A DNA stretch of 64,000 bases, from the NCBI GenBank assembly GCA_022750115.1, contig JAKIWI010000001.1:19490-83489 (forward strand). The letters run 5' to 3'. The notes beneath the pieces were generated by a model that had not been told where the DNA came from, ran no database searches, and saw only the letters and a program-made list of their open reading frames with translations. The translations under genes were made by a program, and so were the position numbers. Positions 18,801 through 25,800 of this stretch are shown here, in pieces. This DNA is from Thermoplasmata archaeon (lineage in GTDB: Archaea > Thermoplasmatota > Thermoplasmata > Lutacidiplasmatales > UBA184). The first letter of the stretch is position 1. Every line of letters starts with the position of its first letter.

Positions 18801-19504
18801 CCGCGTCGGTCCAGCTCGGCGTCCTTCCCGCGAACAACACGCTCGGCGGCGAGGTGCGCATCCTCGTCCCGACTGGAACCAGCACCCTCACCCCGTCGGT
18901 CCAGCTCGAAGCGGTCGACGCCCACACAAAGGCGCCGCTCGGGTTCGCCCAGCCGGTCCCGACGATCTCGATCGTGCCGCACCTCGGCCTCTCGATCGGA
19001 CCGGCGCCGTCGGTCGGCGCGTCGGTGGCCCCGTACTCCGCGACCATCCCCTTCTATGTCCTGAACAGCGGGAACCTCGTCGAGGGCACGACGATCACCG
19101 TCGCCGACGCCGCCCGACTCGCGAGCCTCGGCTGGAGCGCGACGATTGAAAAGGCCGGGAAGCCGGCGCTTCCGCTGAACCAGCTCAGCCCGAACACGAA
19201 CACGTCGTTCTCGGTCCTGCTGACCTCGCCCGGCCACCAGGCGCTCCCGCCGGGGACGGTCACGGTCGCGGCGAGCGTCGGCAACCTCTCCGGCGGTCTC
19301 AGCCGCTCGGTCGTCCTGTCGGTCCCCCAGCTCTCGATCCAGTTGAACAATTCGAGCGCCCTCGTCACCGGCCCGAACCTCGGCTCCCCGAGCCCCTACC
19401 CCAGCTGGCTCGTACCGACGCTCGTGTTCGTTCCGGCCGGCGCCTTCCTCGTCGTCGCCGGTGTCTACCGATGGTGGCGGACGCGGAGGTGGACGCGGCG
19501 ATGA
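12890..19504 (+). CDS. aglB: Giant AglB/STT3 oligosaccharyltransferase with long extracellular extension
   Basis: Catalytic subunit of archaeal N-glycosylation (2204 residues), moving lipid-linked glycan to Asn in NxS/T sites outside the membrane. Seen: a multi-spanning N-terminal half (to about residue 503), the first-loop acidic motif GGSDSFYH with D52, and the signature WWDYG at 578-582. Usual archaeal AglB is 600-1000 residues. Here, from about residue 905, some 1250 residues of repeated Thr/Ser/Val-rich beta domains follow (carboxypeptidase-regulatory/CNA-B-like GxYxxxLPPG patterns), then a NEW3/CARDB-like domain (about 1920-2150) and a final membrane helix with an Arg-rich tail. The ATG was chosen over an upstream GTG because that extension overlaps the TATA box, and GGAG lies about 12 nt ahead. 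Confidence 0.93.
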   Translation: MGWTESGWWRQHGWTLAILASAFSISFLIRTLFVVPLVDQWGPLYLFAGGSDSFYHYRVASWIIQNHTNLVLDQMLKYPIGAINPREPLFDWMNAIFGIVFAPLFGGNANVAAAWFLDFQPPLWAALGVIPVYLIGSEVSSRRMGLVAALLYPLAVASIDSSTFGYANYLPFYTFFILVALYSYLRTIRAAGSRRWIENYRDIRQYLPGLRAFLRTERTAVKWAVFTGVALGTVTLAWQGYSFLIAAIVIFIAIQMIIERIRRVDSFGIYVLTWIVGLLGFGIALPYYSVQALFRVWFLQPGLVFFGALLILIPFLLLRDTPWVLSVPALIGTAAVAVGALFFLDPQDFSAIVTGQGYFVKTLVYSTVAEAQAPSIDSLILGYGVVTFFLAFVGLALFIGRTVRDRFRRIQVMFIVFAILSVYLPISAAKFFFIGSAGFALLPAEAIVRALDVGGYPALRRNVASLSDRRSQFSAFRRSIKARHILVFLLVLVILVPNVWYSIDAGIPYNNKGTYSSQIYNSLPVPLRTNPTNASSYYLGAAGTELDTPNQYDESGYNWLATQDTQLADSQRPAFVSWWDYGFQAVAEGHHPTVADNFQNGIDPAGNFLLSQNESQAIAILTTTLLVGEQSRSHTLYLPSSLNQLLARDGVDVATLHSLLVNRSQDIPLVVAHPDRYVAVDSSHIDGENAMYDAMAYYLATALPTSGVAQLYNDVQSYTGWSIRYAMVDSRLFPFSGSNTGIFYAPADLTDRVIGAGGAPTSYYTLSVLGSDGNSYTPGALPAGVTAVQYNINYLPPFYQSMIYRVFVGYNGTNIGSTAGIPGLSNNAIGADRPMPGWMLSHFQVVYRTAYYCPQANATPGTACFSAYNLPEAEELAKLHHGTADTSTNNYYGGGEAMLEYYPGQTMSGAIALPDGTPVPNAHVTVFDSWGIPHMTTTSTSDGSYSVVLPPGQDHINVTSGTVNGLTQQGGTVLASFGVSVPQSVGLSLDAPTLVTPIVVKPSSVAGFVYWNTANNSSFVRATDPVVSGATVTLSVGGDAVRNLTTDLSGAYKFDNVAPGVYNFSVTIGGATFPESPVSAFPGQTANQTVGLSSGSVLGHAYFSTGFAAAEAAVTLSNSLGVVRTTTADTTGNFSIRNLAPGNYTVSATAPGTGVGSVGTAVTIAKPGATVHTNLTLVPLVGVSQLVLRNGAPISGVPVRFTELYHPTQSRPGPTNGTPMGAGSSAAKSNSTVVLTGPDGVARLTLPVSNYSVYALGLNGSSWYAGFSTAYLVGGEPNALPALELSGAVRLSGAVSGAPGTSVGTVTTEVTVFDAAGHQVSTFTNQSQGYSLWLPPGPYSVLATAQVPNSTAPPDAFLTKVTLTYPTVLPISLSVGQFVSGIVGTPASGGNPPFPARGAIVTFTEMPLGASVTVVASPSGNVSAILPAMLPAGSTYCISGNATGFEPFRTCSYTAQEIAQLGQIPFALTPVPLNFTVDGLPTGTSVTVNFTALGSPAVTTVKVGGPTFAFSIVPGSYRITAWAKSTSNSTLLLPPRSLNLTIPVGTTSLNVTLTIVPQVATTGHLVLPAGVANTSVTVRLASSSMVVSLNGPAFEKRFFLAPGTYAVYASAPNGTNGTFVTMTTVVVNATGHLSSAISLTTLGVPLAGNLLAPTGSPLNVSLALNLTSPTGSSITVSAVGGHFTAVLPPSATYRVSGNSTVLLPGPHGSIFTAIAVDPTFGGCAIGPGPNATCQVPFVTTTVETEVAGTLTAPGFPSAVAGTVEVIGPFPATDVTTLSAPNGSFATDLVPGNYSLYATASGGVPYASVSVLTVGARSPAPLTIVLTPSWTDAVTVVPPAGSAATSATVTVTAPGGTVLTFSAVPVGTPFAIVLPPGTYTVAATVGGNPYGVAVNATASASVALLSGNSATELDLAYQFVRTVAFTTVAPTSVVVVAGSAVTFAYVLRNTGNAPENLTFIGSPAFWNFTFLPASVQLGVLPANNTLGGEVRILVPTGTSTLTPSVQLEAVDAHTKAPLGFAQPVPTISIVPHLGLSIGPAPSVGASVAPYSATIPFYVLNSGNLVEGTTITVADAARLASLGWSATIEKAGKPALPLNQLSPNTNTSFSVLLTSPGHQALPPGTVTVAASVGNLSGGLSRSVVLSVPQLSIQLNNSSALVTGPNLGSPSPYPSWLVPTLVFVPAGAFLVVAGVYRWWRTRRWTRR

Positions 19505-20328
19505 GTCGTCTCCGCCGGCCTCGCGCCCTCGCCGCCCTCCTCGCGGTCGCCCTTCTCGCCGGAGGCGCGCTCCTCACCTTTGCCGCGGTCCCGCTCGCCC
19601 GGGCGACGCCTTCGTTCGGCCCGTTGACGGGCTCGATCGAGGGCCCGGTGAACGTCGGCCAGAACGGGAACGCGACCTACACGGTGAACGTATCGGGCGG
19701 CCAGGCGGTCGCATCGAACGGCACCCAGGTCGGGATCTACTCCTACAACGCGTCCGTCGCGGGACCGAACACCTCGAGCGTCCTGATCACGCCCGCGACG
19801 GGTTCGATCCAGGGCGGCACGGCCCAGCTGACCCTGAAGGTCGGCAACATCACGGAGGTCCTCACGATCTCGGTGCTCGTCACCTCGAGCTACGCGAAGC
19901 AGCAGTCGACGACGAACCTCTCCTACTCGGTGAACGTCGTCGTGCCGTACCGGTTCGCCGCGACGCTCGTGGTGGGTTCGGGGTCGACGGTGAGCCCGTT
20001 CTCGCTCAACGTGCTCCTCGACGGCCAATCGGTCGGCTCCGTCAGCGTCGGCACCCTCGCGAGCGGGACGAGGTTCCCGTTCTCGTTCAGCTATGTGAAC
20101 CCGAACCTTTCGCCGGGCTGGCACACGTTCTCGGTGTCGCTCGCGCAGGAGCACGGGCTCGTCTCCTTCGTCGGCGGGAGCGAGTCGGTGAGCCAGTCGT
20201 TCTACGTCGCGGGGCCGCCGCCGAACGACACGGTGTGGTACGTCGCTGGCGTCGCGGCGTTCGTCGGAGTCGTCTTTATATTCACGACCCGGGTCGCCGC
20301 GGGCCGCCGCACTCGCCCCAAGAAGTGA
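19501..20328 (+). CDS. Secreted membrane-anchored protein coupled to aglB
   Basis: A 275-residue protein with an Arg-rich, strongly hydrophobic signal segment (about 8-33), an extracellular Ser/Thr/Val-rich beta region with numerous NxS/T sequons, and a C-terminal membrane helix (about 243-262) ending in basic residues. No enzyme motif is seen. The ATG overlaps the aglB stop as ATGA, so its synthesis is probably tied to aglB. It could be an accessory or substrate of the glycosylation machinery, but this rests on position only. An in-frame start 30 nt earlier exists but would lie within aglB. Confidence 0.8.
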   Translation: MSRLRRPRALAALLAVALLAGGALLTFAAVPLARATPSFGPLTGSIEGPVNVGQNGNATYTVNVSGGQAVASNGTQVGIYSYNASVAGPNTSSVLITPATGSIQGGTAQLTLKVGNITEVLTISVLVTSSYAKQQSTTNLSYSVNVVVPYRFAATLVVGSGSTVSPFSLNVLLDGQSVGSVSVGTLASGTRFPFSFSYVNPNLSPGWHTFSVSLAQEHGLVSFVGGSESVSQSFYVAGPPPNDTVWYVAGVAAFVGVVFIFTTRVAAGRRTRPKK

Positions 20329-20347
20329 CGTCGGCACCAACGGTTCC

Positions 20348-20518
20348 ATGACCTCCCCGGATGTCCGATGCACGTCGAGCGGCGTCGCCCTCGGCGGGCG
20401 CGGGACGACGACGTTCCTGTGCCCCGACTGCGGGATCGCGACGGTCGGCCGCTGCGCGCGCTGCCGCGACCAGTCGGTCCTCTACACCTGCCCGAAGTGC
20501 GGCTTCCAGGGCCCGTAG
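20348..20518 (+). CDS. Archaeal zinc-ribbon micro-protein (HVO_2753 type)
   Basis: A 56-residue protein with four CxxC-type knuckles: C8 alone in a degenerate first knuckle, CPDC (25-28), CARC and CPKC, ending in GFQGP. This pattern and the position directly upstream of aEF-1beta match the conserved archaeal zinc-finger micro-proteins of the HVO_2753 group, which have been proposed to bind RNA. The first knuckle has lost one Cys (RCTSSG where CxxCG is usual), so one of the two zinc sites may be altered. The stop is 10 nt before the EF-1beta GTG. Confidence 0.88.
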   Translation: MTSPDVRCTSSGVALGGRGTTTFLCPDCGIATVGRCARCRDQSVLYTCPKCGFQGP

Positions 20519-20528
20519 GAGCGTTCCC

Positions 20529-20795
20529 GTGGGCCAGGTCGCCGTGCTGTTCCGCCTGATGCCCCAAGGTGTCGAGACCGACGTCCGGGCGATGGCCGAG
20601 GCGGTCCGCACCTCGCTCCCCGAGGGCGTCCAGGTGCGTGGGATGCAGGTCAAGGACATCGCGTTCGGGCTGAAGGCGCTCCTCGTGAGCGTCGTCATGG
20701 CCGACTCGGGCGGCGTCCTCGAGGCGACCGAACAGGCGTTCGCGAAGGTCCCCCACGTCGAGTCGGTCGAGGTGATGGAAGAGGGGCTCCTCTGA
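20529..20795 (+). CDS. ef1b: Translation elongation factor aEF-1 beta
   Basis: Nucleotide exchange factor (88 residues) that recharges aEF-1alpha with GTP. It matches the archaeal family in length (88-91) and in the sequence pattern: a start with GQVAVLFRLMP, an internal KDIAFGLKALLVSVVM and a C-terminal VESVEVMEEGL. The GTG start is set by an AGGAG ribosome-binding site 8 nt ahead and by the family N-terminus. It is co-transcribed with the zinc-ribbon micro-protein, a pairing conserved in many archaea. Confidence 0.95.
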   Translation: MGQVAVLFRLMPQGVETDVRAMAEAVRTSLPEGVQVRGMQVKDIAFGLKALLVSVVMADSGGVLEATEQAFAKVPHVESVEVMEEGLL

Positions 20796-20814
20796 GCTCC
20801 CGATCCAACCGCCC

Positions 20815-21807
20815 GTGGACCTGTTCACCCACGTTCTGACGGCCTACCTCCTCACGTTCGGGCTGGTCGGCTTCCAGCCGAACTACCTGATCGCGGGCGC
20901 GATCGCCGGGGGCCTGCCCGACGGCGACGTCTTCCTCTACCCGCTCTCCAAGCGGTTCCCGATCTTCCGCCACCACGGCATCACGCACTCGATCTTCGGC
21001 GTCACGGTCCTCGCGGCGATCGGCGGCCTCTGGGTCGCCCCGATGCTCGCCCACGGCGGGAACCCGTGGATCTACTTCGGCGTCATGATGGCGGGCGGCC
21101 TCGGCCACATGCTCGAGGATGGCTTCACGCACTTCTCGGTCGCGCCGTTCCTGCCGTTCTCCGACCGACCCCTCGAGGTCGACGCCGACCGCGCGATCAA
21201 TTTCGTGACGCTCGTCGTCTCGGTATTCTCCTTCTACCTGTTGCTCGGCGCGGAGCGCGGCCATGTGGCGTTCGTCGTCTATCTCGCGACCGTCTACGCG
21301 CTCATGGCGTTCTTCGTGTTCTACTTCGTCGTCCGCGCGGCGGCCCGCTACTCCGTCGGCCGCCGGAAGAAGACCGTCGGCGATTTCGAGACCCCAATTC
21401 CGACCACGAACCCGTTCGTCTGGCTGTTGCTGCGCGAGCGCAAGGAGAAGGGCCGAATGCAGACATCGTTCGCCCGCTACGTCTTCGGACGCGGCATTAC
21501 GAAGGGGCCGTACTCCGTCGACGTCCCGATGGAAGCTGGGCCGACCACGGGCCCCGCGAAAGACGCCGCCGAGGCGCTTGCGCGCTCCTATGGGCTCGCG
21601 CGAAAAGAGAGCCGCGTGCTCGACGACACCTACAGCTTCGGTGACGCGGTCCCCGTCGGGTCCGGCGGTTGGAAAGTGCACTGGTACAGCCTCGAGTTCT
21701 CGGCGTTCGGGCGCTCGGCCGGCGTGAACGTCGACATCGCGCCGGACGGCACGATGAAGGCGAAGACGGCCTGGAGCGTCCCGCTGTGGCGCAAGGAACT
21801 GTCGTGA
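20815..21807 (+). CDS. YdjM/DUF457-like membrane metal-dependent hydrolase
   Basis: A 330-residue membrane protein. The N-terminal two-thirds fits the DUF457/YdjM family of putative membrane-bound metal-dependent hydrolases: DLFTH at the start, PDGD, HHGITHS (residues 53-59) and GHMLEDGFTH supply conserved His and Asp residues between membrane helices. The last 110 residues form a soluble domain rich in charged residues, longer than in typical family members. The substrate is unknown. The start is GTG at 20815; the stop overlaps the next gene as GTGA. Confidence 0.8.
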   Translation: MDLFTHVLTAYLLTFGLVGFQPNYLIAGAIAGGLPDGDVFLYPLSKRFPIFRHHGITHSIFGVTVLAAIGGLWVAPMLAHGGNPWIYFGVMMAGGLGHMLEDGFTHFSVAPFLPFSDRPLEVDADRAINFVTLVVSVFSFYLLLGAERGHVAFVVYLATVYALMAFFVFYFVVRAAARYSVGRRKKTVGDFETPIPTTNPFVWLLLRERKEKGRMQTSFARYVFGRGITKGPYSVDVPMEAGPTTGPAKDAAEALARSYGLARKESRVLDDTYSFGDAVPVGSGGWKVHWYSLEFSAFGRSAGVNVDIAPDGTMKAKTAWSVPLWRKELS

Positions 21808-22808
21808 GCGGACCGGGGCCGATCCCGCCGCAACGCGCGGGCGACCTCGTCGACGCCGCGAGCGCGCCCGCGGAGACGCGCCGCCTGCTCACCGACTGGG
21901 CCGCGTCGTTCGCGGCCCCGGATGGAACGTGGAATCCCGCGATGCTCGAGTGGGCCACCAAGGCCCTTGCCGACGGGCGTTTCATCGGTCGCTTGTGGGT
22001 GGGCCCGGGGGGGGACGAGGCGGTCGGCCTCGCCATCGGGTTGCCGCCGGGCGAGGTCGGGGGCCGCGTGGAGGTCGTCTCCCTGGACGAAGGGTTCCGC
22101 CACCCCGCGGCCCTCGCCACCTTCCTCCGACGACTGGATGCTCCGGACGCCTTCGGACCGCTCGTCGAGCTTCCCGACCGACCGCGAACGGTCGATGCGG
22201 CATCCTACGAGCCCGTGACACGGTCGCTCGGCCTCGTGCCGGTCGAACGGATCGACATGCGCTACCCGCCGGAGCGCCCCCGGCTCGTCATCGCGCCCGA
22301 CCCGACGACTCGACTCCGGAACGCCCGGGCGGAGGACCTCGAGGGGATCGCGGCGCTCACCGTCCGCGCCTACGGCGACAACCCCGTCGACACGGCGCTG
22401 TTCCGTCGCTCCCGGGATCCCATGACCGATGCGCGCGTCGGGACGGCAGCGATCTTCGGGACCGCGGTCGGCGCGTGGCTTTCCTCGGCGTCGTTCGTCA
22501 TCGAGCACGCCGGCTCCCTGGTGGGGGCCACCCTCGTGAACGAGCACGGGGGGGCGTTGATCACCCAGGTCATGGTCGACCCGAGCGCGCGAGGGCGGGG
22601 ACACGCTTCCCGACTCATCGCGGCCAGTATCGCCGCCCTGCGACACGAGGGACGAGATGACATCCGCCTCGTGGTGACGCGGACGAACCGGCGGGCCGAA
22701 CGCCTCTACCTCCACCTCGGATTCGTGCCGGACCCGAGCACCTCGGGTGCGAACTGGATCCATGCTGGAAGGCTCGGGCTCACGCCGAAGGACCTCGAAG
22801 GCAACTGA
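21804..22808 (+). CDS. GNAT-family N-acetyltransferase
   Basis: A 334-residue protein with a C-terminal GNAT domain (about 165-325): VMVDPSARGRGHASRLI is the acetyl-CoA-binding motif A, followed by the typical NRRAERLYLHLGF motif B. The N-terminal 160 residues show a faint second GNAT-like arrangement, so it may be a tandem GNAT protein with one degenerate half. The substrate cannot be inferred. The GTG start overlaps the previous stop (GTGA). Confidence 0.82.
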   Translation: MSGPGPIPPQRAGDLVDAASAPAETRRLLTDWAASFAAPDGTWNPAMLEWATKALADGRFIGRLWVGPGGDEAVGLAIGLPPGEVGGRVEVVSLDEGFRHPAALATFLRRLDAPDAFGPLVELPDRPRTVDAASYEPVTRSLGLVPVERIDMRYPPERPRLVIAPDPTTRLRNARAEDLEGIAALTVRAYGDNPVDTALFRRSRDPMTDARVGTAAIFGTAVGAWLSSASFVIEHAGSLVGATLVNEHGGALITQVMVDPSARGRGHASRLIAASIAALRHEGRDDIRLVVTRTNRRAERLYLHLGFVPDPSTSGANWIHAGRLGLTPKDLEGN

Positions 22809-22854
22809 CCTCGCACCCGTTCCCGTCCGTGCCGGTCCGGAACCGGCGGGCGTC

Positions 22855-22871
22855 CTCCCCCCGGGGGGGAG
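22855..22871 (+). promoter_or_regulatory. C/G hairpin sequestering the ribosome-binding site
   Basis: CTCCCCCC is followed directly by GGGGGGGAG, so the Shine-Dalgarno run pairs with the C tract just before it. It ends 7 nt before the ATG at 22879. The same CTCCC/GGGAG stem with the same 7-nt spacing precedes coaBC at 41596. It may control translation initiation; this is inference from base pairing only. Confidence 0.4.
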
Positions 22872-22878
22872 AACGACT

Positions 22879-25800
22879 ATGAAGGAACGCGGAGTCCCGC
22901 CGGCCAGACCCATGGTTGGTGTGGCTCGATCGTTCCGGCTCGGCGTGCGCCTTCGCCGGATCCTCGTCGCGGTTGCGATCGTGGCGATCACCACGGCCAG
23001 TTACGCGGCGCTCCCGACCGGACTCTTCCCTCACGCCGTCACGCCAAGCCACCGGGCGGACGGCCACGTTCCCGCGAGCCACGCATCGGCTCCGGGCGCC
23101 CGACCGACCGCGGTCCGTACCCCGCCCGTCGCACCTTCCCCACTCGGGAAGACACCGCGGGTCGCCTACCACGTCGCCGGGCCGCACCCGCAGTCCTGGG
23201 GAGGGTCAACGCCGCCGGGCGCGCCGGCGCCCCGACCGACCGGTGCACTGGGGGCTCGCCTCTCGGACAACTCGTCCGGGCTGGACCAGCACTGCTACGG
23301 GGTGTGGCCGACGCTCGGCGGCCAATCGCAGTACTACGAGGGTTGCTACGGGCACGACGAGCCCGGCATCGACCCGTACTCGAACCTCGTCGGGAGCGGC
23401 GGGAACGTCAGCTGGAACGTGACCCTGCCGGTCGACCGGAGCCCGACCCAGAACCAGTCCGACCTCTACGGCGCGATCTGGTTCTCGATGGGCCTCAACG
23501 ACCCGTACGCCTGGATGAACACCTGCTTCCTCGAGCTCCAGTTCTACCCGGACTCGAGCTGGACCTCGCCGGGCCCGACCGACAACGGCCAATGGGCCGC
23601 TGCCGCCGTCGCTTGGCAGATCGAGGCGTCGACGGGTGCCGAGAACCCCTGCTTCTACCAGCCCCTACTGCTCGATGGGCATCCCGGGAACTTCTTCTCG
23701 ATGACCCAGGGCGATACGATCAACGTCACGATGACCGGATGGTCCGGCGACGCGGCGGGCGAGTCGATCTCCGTCGCCGACGTATCGAGCAACCAGTCCT
23801 CGACCCTCAATCTCTACAATGCGAGCGCGAACTATCCGCTGGACCCCTCGTACGCCACCAACTCCTGGACGAACGCCCTGTGGTGGACGCCGGGAGGTCA
23901 GCTCCCCATCTCGTTCGCGTTCGAGACCGGTCACGCCTCGAACCCCTCGTACCCGAGCAACAGCTCGTTCGGGGGCTGTTCGCCGGGGGCCCCGCCCTCG
24001 ACCCCCACCGACCCCGCGGTGCCGTGCCCGAGCTACGACCCCGGCGCGTGGGTGAACGACACGCTGCTCCCCTGGAAGATCGCGGCGCCGACGTTCTTCA
24101 ACTCGAGCGCCCGGCAGCAGTCGACCCAGGTCGGCTTCACCCAGGACCTCGGGGCGCTCGACTATGTCGACGGAGGCGACGTGTTCGGGTCGTTCACGTT
24201 CACGTGCCTCGGCCACGAGACGAGCGCCTGGTGCAGCTACCCGTGGTTCAGCTACGCGTGCTCGGACCACGCCTTCAATTTCGGCGCGACCGACTACCCG
24301 ACGACGAGCGTGGACTTCGGGAAGGCGCGCGAGTACCAGCCCCGGTCGACGCTCGACGCGGCCGGCTTGTCGTACTACCCCCCGTCGAACACCACCGTGC
24401 CCGCGTGCGGTGCCACGACCGCGACGGTGACGGTGCAGAACCTCTTCGGCCCCGAAGGGAACGTGTCGTTCCTCAATCAATGGATCACCGGGACCTCGAC
24501 CGTCGCGTTCCCGGGGCTCTCGTTGGGCAATTACTCGATCTTCGCCCAGGCCGCGGCGGGATTGACCTTCGTGCGCTGGATCGCGAACGGCTCGGTGAGC
24601 GTCGCGAACCCGGGCGACGCGTCCACGAACCTTTGGGTCGCGGGGTCGGGGGGAGTCCTGGCCGTCTTCGGACCGGCGAATAGTACGACCGGCGTGTTCG
24701 CCAACATCACCTTCGCCTCCCCGACGACCGGCGCCACGTTCTCCGTCGTCACCGGAGCCGCCTCGGATCGGTTCGGCGTGGGTCACGACCCGCGTACGTG
24801 GGACGTCACCGCCGGGACGACCCTGCAGCTCCTGCCGGGACTCTACGCGATCCAAGGGCAGCCGCCGGCCGGCCACGATTTCGCCGGGTGGAGCGCCACG
24901 AGCGGCGTCCGGGTGGCCGCCGACGGGCTCCCCGACACCATCTTGGATGTGCCCGTCGGCGCGAACGCCACGCTCACCGCACATTACACGACGTCGACAA
25001 CCGTCGCGTTCGTGGACCTCTTCGGCGACGGCCTGAACGGGTCGTTCGTTCTGAACGGTACGACCTACCCGTTGCTGGGGGTCGCGAGTCTTCCGGTCGG
25101 GAGTTACGACCTCGACTTCGTTCCCAGCCCCGGCTCGCACTTCCTGACCTGGTCGGTCGGCGGATCGGCGATGATGACCAACTTCTCGCAATCGACCCGC
25201 GTGACGTTCGAGGCGGGCAGTTCCGGGATCGTCGCGGTCGGCTATTCTTCCGTTCTCGTCCGGCTGCAGGACTCCGGCGGGCACGGGGAGATCGCCTGGA
25301 ACACCTTGCAGAACCTCTCCGCCGTCTCCGTGCCGAGCGGGACGACCGTGGACGAGAACGTCACCGGGTTCGGGTTCGTAGGAATGACCGCCTCGGCCAG
25401 CCCGGGCTGGGTGTTCCGAAACTGGTCGGTGAACAACACGAGCGCCGCCGCCGTGATCCCGAACGCATCCTCGCCGTTCGTGGCGCTGGTGGTGAACACG
25501 AGCCACGGCGTCAGCGCCGTGACCGTGACGGCGAACTTTGCCGCGCTGGCCTCCGTGAGCCTCGCCTATTCGGTCACCCCGGTCTCCGGTGGGTTCGTGG
25601 ATTTCGGATTCAACGCCACCTATCGCTCCACCGGGGTCGCCTCGCTTCCCCCGGGGGGGGCGGGGACGTTCGCGGTCGCGATCCCCAGCCCGGGATACGT
25701 CGTCTCCGGCGCCACGGCGCAGAACGCGACCCTGCACCTTGCTTCGTCGGCCGGACCGGGCACGCGACCGTGGGCCCGGTGGGAGTGGGTCGTGACCAAC

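Noticed and set aside
14492..19237. A 1581-codon open frame on the minus strand opposite aglB, and similar very long frames opposite the surface protein gene (23665-26880) and in other frames of aglB.
   Set aside because: They are Arg/Asp/Gly-rich, low in hydrophobic residues, have no domain motifs and mirror the codon use of the opposite strand. High GC leaves few chance stops, so such shadow frames are expected.
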